From: Ananas comosus
Lineage: Eukaryota; Streptophyta; Magnoliopsida; Poales; Bromeliaceae
DNA: 64,000 nt
Assembly (NCBI RefSeq): GCF_001540865.1
Contig: NC_033632.1
Span: 8,272,396 to 8,336,395 of the forward strand
Reading direction: 5' to 3'
The position numbers were made by a program, and so were the translations under genes. Positions 20,910-30,443 of the stretch are shown piece by piece; positions within the stretch are counted from its first letter, which is position 1; the number at the start of each line of letters is the position of its first letter. The notes beneath the pieces were generated by a model. It was given only the letters and a program-made list of their open reading frames with translations, ran no database searches and was not told the DNA's origin.

Positions 20910-21977
20910 GGCGCCCACGAAGGCCAAGGAGGCGGAACTCAATAGGAGCGCTAAAAGGAGGCACGCCGAGGGAGAATTCGGATGACGGGTGGTCTACGAG
21001 ATTCAAGGGCGGAACCCAATGAGGCAAGCGGTATCGGTATCCGTATAGTGAACCTTGATGGACTGGACCAATGGTGTGAACGGCCCGACGTGGTCAAGCC
21101 AAGGAAGGGGCCAGTGGCTAGCGATGCGGAGTGAGGCCGGTTCGTTTGTATGGTGCCTTATGAGGCGAACCTATGGGAGTCGAGGGCGCGGAGCGCCATG
21201 GCAAAGCGAGGGTCGTGTGGACAGTTGAGAAGCATGGTTGGACTTGCTGGCTACCTTTCCAGGAGCGATGAGACATGAGAGCCATATGGGTTGGATGCGA
21301 AGCACGAAAGTGCGAAGCATGGGCGTGAGGGGTGTCATGGTAAGTCACTGGCATTGGGCGACAGGCGAGCTTGTGGCGCACACTTGGGTGACTTTTCAGA
21401 GGTATGCCGTTGGACCAAGCGAGCAGGCCGCATATGCGGTATGGCCATGGACGTTGTCAGGCGCATGAGGCACGATGGTGAGGAACATATGTTTATAAGT
21501 GCCCTTCGTGGCATGCGATGTTGCGAAGCCAGGACCTTGATGCTGGAGGCGTGCGGATTAAGTCACGGAAGCGAAACGCGTGGAAGGCGAGACGCTTGGC
21601 TAGACTCATAATTGAACAAGTTGGGGAGAACTTGTAATGTCCTTGGGGCTAGTGATGAAGGCAACAAGGCATTCGGTTATGAAGCACTCTTGAGGAGAGA
21701 TCGGTTGGCAAGACGAGATGCACCTAGCTTGGTGGCCAACCTCGGTATTGGGGTTGTTTGTTGGGAACTCGAGGAGTCTGACGAGGGGTTCGATTACAGG
21801 CGAAGGGTTGGGCTGTAAGTCTCGCGGAGGAGCAAGCTTGGCAAAATGCTTGGATTGGTATTCCGCTGTTAAGTCTGGGAGCCTTGTCCGTGGAGAGGAC
21901 TAGAGAAGGCTGGCTCGGGTGTGCGACACTTGAGTGCCGCACGGGGATGTTCAAGGCGAAAAGCTAACCCCGTGACA
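20910..21977 (+). repeat. RE2 5' LTR, right part (with RE3 target duplication at 20910-20914)
   Basis: Continues RE2 after RE3 and aligns with 25975-27045. It ends ...GCTAACCCCGTGACA at 21977. Both copies contain the same short frames (for example around 21610-21820), but these lack domain motifs and are explained by LTR similarity. Confidence 0.9.
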
Positions 21978-21979
21978 AA

Positions 21980-21991
21980 TGGTATCAGAGC
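21980..21991 (+). promoter_or_regulatory. RE2 primer-binding site (initiator Met tRNA)
   Basis: TGGTATCAGAGC lies two bases after the 5' LTR end. It shows that the LTR at 9533-21977 is the 5' LTR despite the insertion in it. Confidence 0.9.
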
Positions 21992-22140
21992 TATGTTGAG
22001 CTCTTTTGGGATGGAAATTTGGCCGAAAGGTGCAACCTTGGCAGCGAAGTTGGAGTGAGTAGAGTCACTCTAACGAAGGTACTTGGAGCCGACTATGCAT
22101 CGAGGTAACACTTTGCTTGTGAGAGATGCGGAGTTGAGTT

Positions 22141-22375
22141 ATGATGGATATTGGTGCTACCCACGAATTCTTTGCGATTGGTGAAGCCGGGTGGTTCGGA
22201 CTTGCACTACGCATGGATGAGAGTCAGATAACAGCGATGAGCTGGGAGGCCCAGACTATTGCGGGCCTTGCGAGGGAGGTGCCTGTTGGTGTGGACTCGT
22301 GGTGGGGTGAAAGTCAAGTTCATGTCGGTACCCTGTGAGGATTTCCAAGTCATTCTCAGGATGGAGAAATGGTTA
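22141..22375 (+). pseudogene. RE2 aspartic-protease remnant
   Basis: The frame reads MDIGATHEFFAIGEAGWFGL and continues through SWEAQTIAGLAREVPVGVDSW to VHVGTL. A change of frame near 22337 then gives EDFQVILRMEKW. This order (DxGATHxF, a hydrophobic block, then a DDFxVxLGM-like block) is the retropepsin domain of plant Ty3/gypsy polyproteins. The active-site triplet is DIG rather than DTG/DSG, and the final Gly is replaced. Catalytically dead as read. It is the only recognisable coding trace in RE2. Confidence 0.65.
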
Positions 22376-22379
22376 AGAC

Positions 22380-23465
22380 CTTAGTCGTGTGGCAGACGAC
22401 GGGGCAATGATTATGAAGAATCAGTTTGCAGTCCGTGGTTGGTGTTGCCGTGGAGTTGGGTATTGCGAATGCCCGAGGAACCTGAGTTGTGCAGAGGTGC
22501 TTACATCTCAAGGTGGGGGAGTACATAAGGTGGAGATGTATTCTCAAATGTGAATCCTTGACGATGGTGCTTCTTGAAAGGATATGGATTGGGCGGTGTA
22601 ATACTTGGCGAAAGAGTTTACTTTGTGTATGCTGAGTTTGAAGTCTGACGGGCAGTAGTCTTCGTTGGGACCAGCTTCGACCAAAGTTGCGGGAATACCA
22701 AAGGGCTACTCGATGGACCAGTACTTCTCTCTTGGTGAAGGAAGATCGACAGGGAGGTCGATGACTCTTTGGAGTGTGCCCATGAGATGGAAAGAGAAGG
22801 CATCCTTGTGCGAAAGTATGGATTGAGGTTGGAACTTTAACTCTCGGAGTGAGGTGATAAGGCTAGCTTCGAGCAAAGCGGTGACAGCGTTGGTGGCTCG
22901 AGGTAGCATACATGTACCCATTGGATGGATGACATGGGTTTCGCTTAAGGGAATAGTGAAGGTTGTGGCAGAGCCGGAACTAGCAGAGCGAAATGTGGGG
23001 CATTGAGAATGCCGATGGGGTCTGAGTGCGCTTGTTTGTGGGAACGACTTAGAGTGGGGGAGCACATTTGGTCATTAAGTGTTCCCATGTGCAATGACTC
23101 GGTGAAGGAGCTCGTCTATGACAGGAAGTGGGATACAACACATGTGGTAAAAGAGTTCGCTTCGTGGAGCTCAATTTGGAAGTCTAGGCAGACGAATCCA
23201 TGGTAGTAACAACTAGGCGTTGGACTAAGTTGTGAAGGGGACCAAGGATTGCGAGAGAGCTTAGTACTTTTCTTGGTGCGAGAAGGCCGATGTGGAGATC
23301 GGTTGCTCTTTATAATGTGCCCACGAGTTGGACGGATGAGACATCCTTAGTCGGGTTGAGCGGTGTGTGGATTCACCCGGGATCATGGTGCTGGTTGGAG
23401 TATGGACAGTTCGCAACTGCGAGAAAGGTCGAGGTATCGAAGTTCTGTAAGGGCGGTGCGCGCAG
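22380..23465 (+). repeat. Approximate 0.54-kb tandem duplication in RE2
   Basis: Similar blocks recur about 540 bases apart. GGGTATTGCGAATGCCC (22457) matches GGGCATTGAGAATGCC (about 22999). GGTGGGGGAGTACAT (about 22510) matches GAGTGGGGGAGCACAT (about 23050). An ACCAGTACTTCTCTCTTGG block (22718) matches its counterpart near 23260. The copies are strongly diverged. No intact gene is seen in either. Confidence 0.55.
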
Positions 23466-24311
23466 GGTAGCGACATTACTGTAGCAACCAGACTTGCGGT
23501 TCAGACTAAGCAGAGAGTGAACTGAATTCCGTTCAGCGATCAATCATAAGGGTGGTTTCCCTAGAGTTGGGATATGGCAAGTTGCGAGCGAAAAGAGACA
23601 AGGCGTCATGTAGGCTCGAACTTGGCCGAAGACTTTGATTGCGAATCAAAGTGGAATTCCGCGAGAGCCTAATGAAGAGGGGCTTGAGCGACTTGTGGGA
23701 CAAGGCTAAAGGTGCCATGCATCAACAAGTAGTCGAAATGCAAAGCAGTCAAGAGGCATGACAAGAGTTCGTGGTAAAGCAAGTAAAGCAGAAAGTAGTC
23801 GAGGCCAGTTAGTCCTGACGAAAGACTTGAAAGCTTGAGGAGACCATGGGGGAGCTCGACGTTGTGTGATTGTGGAGGCATTGGGGTGGCAAAAGTTGTT
23901 TGCGGAGAAGGCGCAAGAATGGCACTAGTACCCACAAGAGTTGTACCTATAAGATTCAATAAGATGAAAATCTTTAATACTATGCAACGGGAGTTCGAGT
24001 GGAGGAACTCGCCGAACACTATGAAGCGGGAGTTCAAGTGCAGGGACTCGCCGTATAAGACTGGGAACGTCGGATCGAGGATCTGTCGTTAGTGCCTAGG
24101 GGAGGCATGAAGTCTGATGTTATTAAGGTATGTTAAGGGGCAAAGGCGAAGACGAGCAGCGGGCTGATTCGCGTGTAGAGCTCCAAGACGAGGGGCGTTT
24201 GGAGTCTAACCCCTATGTTCCAAGGGAGATGAACACATGACCTTAAATCCCAGAGGAGAAGTTTTAGTCGGAGGACTATTTCCACAAGATGGAGTTAAAA
24301 GGTTGGCTACT

Positions 24312-24944
24312 TGTAACACACTGGACCTTTGCAAATTGCGAGGTTCGAGTGTTTGGATGTATTTCGAGCTTTTCCACACTTGGTGGAGGGTTGTAGAATG
24401 TTTTTCGACCTAAAAAATTCGAAAACTAGAATTCTGTACAAGTCTTGAGAGTTTTTACTCTCGGGGACCGGTCCCTGAAAGGAGAGATCGGTCCCCCAAT
24501 GAGCAGTGTTGCGGCAGCCTTGAGGCAACCGGTCCCTGGCAGGCGAGACCGGTCCCCGAGCGCGCCTACGCAGTGAGAGACCGGTCCCGCGCAGGGAGAG
24601 ACCGTTTTCCGAACGTTGGTTTTTCGGGTTCGCAGCGAGAGACCGGTCCCTGCTGGGGAGAGATCGGTCCCTCTGGGCGAAAACTGCCCAGTTCGGTGTC
24701 ACGCCCCGGGACCCAGCGGAAGCCCACCCGGCGCGTGCCCAGACCCNTTGTCTAGTTATGTTTCTTTTACTCTGGTTTAGATGATAGAACTTTACTCGCT
24801 CTGATATCATTAGTTGCTATTTATTCTATTTGTTCTATTTCTTGCTTTTACTTCCGCTTTTATTGTAGACGCCTTATATGTGTAGACATATGGCGGGTCT
24901 GGGCACGCTACCGGGAGGGCCTCCGTCGGTCCCGGGGCGTGACA
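24312..24944 (+). mobile_element. Chromovirus LTR ends with target duplication, centre missing at an N
   Basis: Starts TGTAACACACTGGACC and ends ...GGGGCGTGACA. It is flanked by CTACT on both sides (24307-24311 and 24945-24949). The first 385 bases are a normal LTR head with ACCGGT palindromes. At about 24697 the sequence switches to a reverse LTR tail (TGTCACGCCCCGGGACCC), then N at 24747, then a forward LTR tail. The perfect duplication shows that both outer ends belong to one insertion. Its true length is unknown: it could be a solo LTR or a whole element collapsed at the N. Confidence 0.8.
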
Positions 24945-25340
24945 CTACTGGACTCGAGGAACTTTGGTTAAGTCAGGGCGCAGTGGGCATTGAGGCCGAG
25001 TAACTCCGATGGAGAGAACCAAGTATGAAGGAGTGTCAGTAGAACCTTGTAATCCGAGGGATTAGCAGTATTGAATTCTGGTTCCGTGAAGGAGTTAGTG
25101 TGGTGCGAGCGAGGCACCAAGGCTGGGGAGCTCTAACTCAGGGAGGGACAGAACATGTATATGAGTGGATGGTCGAGGAGGACCAATGGGCTTTTCAGAA
25201 GCGTTGTTGAGCAGACGAACTCGAAGGTAGGTCAGTGTGGCATGTGATGCCAAGGCCGTGGGTGGCTCTAGTCTGGAAGAGTAGTATTGCTAGCAACGGA
25301 GTTTGAAGAAGTGGTGGAGCATCGACGAGGACGTTGATGG

Positions 25341-25356
25341 TTCAAGTGGGGGAGCC
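25341..25356 (+). promoter_or_regulatory. RE2 polypurine tract
   Basis: AAGTGGGGGAGCC directly precedes the 3' LTR start TGTCACGGG at 25357. Confidence 0.75.
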
Positions 25357-27045
25357 TGTCACGGGTCGATCGCTGGGACTCGACCGTGACACCTTTGGGG
25401 GCCACATTTGGTAGGCACTTGGGTTGACGAAGTTATGGAGTTGCGGAGTTGAGGCGTTCCATCAGGATGGAGTCGCTGTCAAATCAACAGAGGTAATTCC
25501 CTAGCAATGGCCCGTGCCATGACATGAAAATAGGTGCCGCATGCGGGGGCTCAAAACGTACCCGTCGGTGAGCACCTTTGTACCACCGGGGTACCAAAGG
25601 GGTGGATGCCTCGTTGGGTATATAGAGGAGGGGTGGACACTTCGTAAGTAGCCCCGACTCCCTCGTCGGCCCATAGGACATGGGTCGTCCCTTGGCTAGC
25701 GGAGTGGCCAAGCCTAGCGTTCCGTGTGACCGGGTATTGGACGGTTGGAGGGACACGGGCCTAGTGTAATGTCGGAGATGCGAGAGGTCGACGACATTAC
25801 GGAGCGGGGTATACCGGGAGGCTTTCTCCTAGGATCGTTTGCGCTACTTTATGCCGATTTGGATCTCTATAGTGGAGCATACGAGCGGATGAGGGATAGT
25901 CTAGCGACGGATGGTCCTCTGTAAAGGACAAGGCTCGCGAAGGCAAGTGTGCTTAGCCGGGATTCGTGGGGCGCGGCGCCCACGAAGGCCAATGAGGCGG
26001 AACTCAATAGGAGCGCTAAAAGGAGGCACGCCGAGGGAGAATTCGTATGACGGGAGGTCTACGAGATTCGAGGGGCGGAACCTAATGAGACAAGCGGTAT
26101 CGGTATCCGTATAGTGAACCTTGATGGACTGGACCAATGGTGTGAACGGCCAGGCGTGGTCGAGCCAAGGACGGGGCTAGTGGCTAGCGATGCGGAGTGA
26201 GGCCGGTTCGTTTGTATGGGGCCTTATGAGGCGAACCTATGGGAGTCGAGGGCGCGGAGCCCAATGGTAAAGCGAGGGTCGTGTGGACAGTTGAGAAGCA
26301 CGGTGTGGACTTGCTGGCTACCTTGCCAGGAGCGATGGGACACGAGAGTCGTACCGGTTAGATGCGAAGCACGGAAGTGCGAAGCACGGAAGTGCGGGGT
26401 GTCACGCTAAGTCACTAGCATTGGAAGACAGGCGAGCTTGTGGCGCACACTTGGGGGACTTTTTAGAGGTATGCCGTTGGACCGAGCGAGTAGGCCGCGT
26501 TTGCGGTATGGCCATGGACGTTGTCAGGTGCATGAGGCACAATGGTGAGGAACATATGTTTATGAGTGCCCTTCGTAGCATGCGATGTTGCGAAGCTTGG
26601 ACCTTGACGCTGGAGGCGTGCGGATTAAGTCACGGGAGCGAAACGCGTGGGAGGCGAGACGCTTGGCTAGACTCATAATGGAACAAGTTGGGGAGAACTT
26701 GTAATGTCCTTGGGGCTAGTGATGAAGGCAACAAGGCATTCGGTTATGAAGCACTCTCGAGGAGAGATCGGTTGGCAAGACGGGATGCACTTAGCTTGGT
26801 GGCCAACTTCGGTATTGGGGTTGCTCGTTGGGAACTCGAGGAGTCCGACGAGGGGTTCGATTACAGGCGAAGGGTCGGGCTGTAAGTCTCGCGGAGGAGC
26901 AAGCTTGGCAAAATGCTTGGATTGGTATTCTGCTGTTAAGTCTTGGAGACTTGTTCGTGGAGAGGACTCGAGAGGGCTGGCTCGGGTGTGCGACACTTGA
27001 GCGCCGCGCGGGGATGTTCAAGGCGAAAAAGCTAACCCCGTGACA
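25357..27045 (+). repeat. RE2 3' LTR, intact (1689 bp), with the RE3 empty site
   Basis: TGTCACGGG...CCCCGTGACA. It aligns end to end with the two parts of the 5' LTR. Around 25968-25985 it reads through the position where RE3 entered the other LTR. The first 33 bases form a hairpin-like inverted repeat. The frames inside are duplicated in the other LTR and have no family motifs. Confidence 0.92.
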
Positions 27046-27896
27046 TAACGGGAGAGTAGAATGTTGCCCTGGTAAGGGAGAAGATTGACCGAGTGCATTG
27101 CACTGTGAGCGGTGGAGATTGCATTGGTATGAGGTGCAAGCTACACTGTTAGAAGGGTTGTTGTACTATTTCTCTTCGCTTTGCACCTTCGCTTGGCACT
27201 ATTATTCTCGTTGTGGCCGTGAAATCTTTCAAATATAGCTTTAATATAATTAATTTCTAAAAACCGAACAGCAAACAAGGGGGCCGGCGAATAACGGGGC
27301 CGATTTGGTTTGTATTCCGATGACTGAGAGGTTGTGTAACAACGCGTGGGATGCATTTAATGTCCTCCCAAGTGTCGTACATTAAGATATACGTATCCGA
27401 GCGAATACGAGAGAGGTGTATGGAGATAAGGGATATTTTCGTCAAAGGACAGAAAATCCGGCCTAAATCTGTAAAATAAAAAAAAAATAATTTATATTTG
27501 CAAAAGTTTAAAATTAGATAAATTTTTTCATATAAAAATTGTAGTAAAAACAAAATGCCTTCACGCACTGACCGATGCAGGCAAATATTTCCTCATCCAC
27601 TTTTAAAAAGTGTGCGAGAGGACGGACAGTTGTCCTAAAGCCCAGAAATTCAATTTGGAGCCAGGCAGCCGCTGTCCATCCCGGTCAAGCAGAGCAGGGC
27701 ACGTATTCGCTTCTGTAACTCCACGCGTCTGCTCCGCACGAAACCAAGCTCATCTCAAACGCCGCAGCCATCCCCGGCCGGCAAAAGAAAGACAGAACAT
27801 TAATAACTGACTATTAATTAAGTAAGAACAACAACAGGATATATATATATATATATATAGATACCAGGATCCGTCGATCTCTGTTGAATATTAATT
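27046..27896. other. Upstream region of the OBAP gene
   Basis: No gene seen. AT-rich with an A-run at 27474-27488. A (TA)n microsatellite at about 27839-27858, some 40 bases before the OBAP ATG, could serve as a TATA-like element or lie in the 5' UTR. The actual transcription start cannot be read from sequence. Confidence 0.4.
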
Positions 27897-29778
27897 ATGT
27901 CGACGAGGAGCAGCCATGCGGAGGTGGCGGTGCCGGGGGAGCCGACGCAGACGGGGACGGCGCTGCTGGAGACGGCGACAGGCACCATCCAGGGTTTCGC
28001 CCCCATCAACAGCATACACCAGCACCTCTGCGCCTTCCACTTCTACGCCCACGACATGTCGCGCCAGGTGCTGCTGCTGCATATATACATGCGTCTGTCT
28101 CCCTCCTCCTCTATAATTAAGTTCATTCTTCTTCTTCTTCTTCTTATTATTCTTTATCTCATGCATGAAGTATCTCTAATAAGTTATTCCGAAATAATTC
28201 ATATCTTTGTAATTGCAAGTTATATAGGATCCGGCCGGAGTTCTAAGTCTTCGCCATTTTAATGCTCTTGATAATAATTAGTCATAATTTGTTATTAATT
28301 AGAATAGCGTACTTCACTTGTGAGTGATTTATTTTATTGCAAGAAACTTTAGTATGCTCTTTTTAGATCCCCCTTTAATTATAGTCCTAATATGCCAAGG
28401 CCTACGAACTTGTGGAGTGAATAAAGTAGATTTGCTAAAACCCACGCTCGGCCTCTTTGCCGATCTTTTGATTTTATATAAATATAATTTGATATGCCTG
28501 CGAAAATATTCTTTTTTAAAATTGTTACAGAACTCCGAAATCTTGAAGGTAAGAAAATTATTTTATTTCTGCATCTCGATCTTGTTGGATCCCCCATGAT
28601 GATCATGGGCTGGATATTTTTTATTGTCGAATAAATACTTTGAATTTAGGCAAATCTATCCTCTTCTCCCACGCTTCCATATATAGAAATTTTATTTAAA
28701 GATAAAAGAAAAAACAAGGGCAACGGTACCAAACAAGACCGCTTTCTTAAATAATAAAATGTTTATATATTCAAACAAAATTTAATCAAGGGGCTACCCC
28801 TTTCTGGGTTTGAAAGTATTTGATAGCGATCTGAGTTAAATTAGGACTTTATAAGTTGCCATAGATGTTGATCGTTTCAATCATTTATGTTCACTGCTTG
28901 TCTTTTACATTTCTCTTCAAAATTTTGTCAAAGTCCTGAGATGTGTATTTAAATATCGGAGGCAATTAATTAAATGAGATAATGGATGCAGTACTGGGCC
29001 TTACATTTATTGGGACTTAATTTCTTAATTATTGTTATAGTTTTTACAATTGTTAAGAGCTTTAAATTAATGTGCATATTCAATTCAATATTCAACAAGG
29101 TGGAGGCCCACCACTTTTGCGCGCACCTTAATGAGGACGTCCGGCAGTGCCTCATCTTCGACTCGCCTGACGCCAGCGCTCGTCTGATCGGCGTGGAGTA
29201 CATCGTGACGGAGCCGCTCTTTCTGGCGCTTCCGGACGACGAGAAGCCGCTGTGGCACTCCCACGAGTACGAGGTGCGGGGAGGCTACCTCTTCTTGCCC
29301 GGCGTGCCCGGACCCGTGGAGCGCCGCGACCTCGAGAAGGTTGCCAAGACGTACGGCAAGACCATCCACTTCTGGCAAGTCGACCGCGGGGATGCGCTGC
29401 CGCTTGGAATCCCCCAACTCATGATGGCACTCACCCGCGACGGCCAGCTTCGCGAAGACCTCGCCGAAGGTGCATGAAGATATATACTTAATTACTTTAT
29501 TTGTCTATACATACATGTGTATACGCCGCTCATGAAGATATTGATATGGCAACATTAACTAGGAGTCGACTCTTGAGATTACCATACATATTTTGTTCTC
29601 AGATGTTGAGAAGCGGTTTGGAGTGTCCTTTGAAAAGGAGAGGAAGAACAGGGAGTACATGAGCGGACCTGACCCCGGCATTCATCCGCTGGCGAATGCT
29701 GCTGGGAAGGGCCTGAAGACGGAGCTTAGAGAGACCGAGCTCGCACCACCCGCTTCCATGTCCGGGGTCTTTGTTTAA
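27897..29778 (+). CDS. OBAP: Oil-body-associated protein (DUF1264 family), three exons
   Basis: Exons 27897-28067, 29100-29469 and 29603-29778 (stop included), joined at GT..AG introns of 1032 and 133 bases, give a 238-residue protein. Start: the ATG at 27897 opens [20 protein letters not shown], the usual short leader before the conserved part. Family hallmarks are the block [12 protein letters not shown] at the end of exon 1, [19 protein letters not shown], the HSHEYEV motif, HFWQVDRGD and [10 protein letters not shown] in exon 2, and the [13 protein letters not shown] tail in exon 3. The length fits the family (roughly 230-250). OBAP proteins associate with seed oil bodies and affect their size and stability. 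There is no signal peptide or long membrane segment. No frame damage is seen. A CATGCATG motif, like the seed RY element, lies in intron 1 near 28162. Paralogue assignment (OBAP1 or 2) is not made. Confidence 0.93.
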
Positions 29779-30443
29779 TGAATTGATCAGCAAGTAAAGA
29801 GGTGTGATAGTGTGAACAGTACAATCTCGAATAGCGATATATTCTTAGTATATACGTATGGTGTGGTTGTTGTCGATCAGTCTGTTGCGTTTTGTTTTGC
29901 AGTCTTAACTATGTAATGTGGTTGTCGGAAGTCGAAGAAGGCACGCCGTCTTTAATCCGGTTTGTGTAACTTGTGATGCCTGTTTATGATATGTATAAAG
30001 TTCTGAGACTTGGGAATTGTCAGAATGAGAGATAAGCAGCTTTGGATTTCTATGTTGCGGTTTATTCGAACCAAAAAACGAGATATGCAGAGGTCTTCTT
30101 ATCTGATCTTTGGCTGGCTGTTGCCTCCTCAAATCTTCCTGATCTTTGGTTGGCAGCTGTCCGGCCTCTTCTTTTCACCTGGAATAGCATGAGTGTACGT
30201 GGGCGTCTGATCGATCGGTTATGTGATAATCCATTGCGCCCTAGAATTTACCATTGATCTCGGCTACATTTCCAATTAATCAGTAATCTCCCATACAGAT
30301 TGTTACCTGCGCTATGTCGCACGAGGAAACAGACTTGAATAGATTCAACAAAAGCTTGGATATCAACAGCATAAATAATAACTACTAACTTTTATTACTA
30401 ATTAAACTTAAAATGTTAAGCATTTAGATCCAAACATCAACCC
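29779..30443. other. 3' flank of OBAP
   Basis: No further gene is recognised. The stretch contains the likely 3' UTR and spacer DNA up to the LTR at 30444. Short frames near 30010-30257 have no homology that I can recognise. Confidence 0.4.

Larger units (their letters stand above)
9533..27045 (+). mobile_element. RE2: outer Ty3/gypsy-type element, coding-poor, with nested insertions
   Basis: Two 1.7-kb LTRs (9533-10144 plus 20915-21977, and 25357-27045) flank a 3.4-kb internal region. A primer-binding site follows the first LTR (21980-21991) and a purine tract precedes the second. The first LTR is split by RE3. Flanks share TAAC (9529-9532 and 27046-27049), a short or partly mutated target duplication. 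The internal region holds only a decayed protease remnant and a 0.54-kb tandem duplication, so the copy is non-autonomous or strongly eroded. The protease fragment indicates Ty3/gypsy affinity, but the clade is not resolvable. Confidence 0.82.

Noticed and set aside
21291..21611. Frame of 106 codons in the RE2 LTR and its twin at 26421-26678
   Set aside because: Lies inside both RE2 LTRs; lengths and frames differ between copies and no domain is seen.
22706..23065. Minus-strand frame of 119 codons in RE2
   Set aside because: Falls in the diverged non-coding tandem duplication; not kept in the second copy.
30010..30257. Small frames downstream of OBAP as an extra gene
   Set aside because: Two overlapping frames of 60-71 codons with no motif, in the likely 3' flank.
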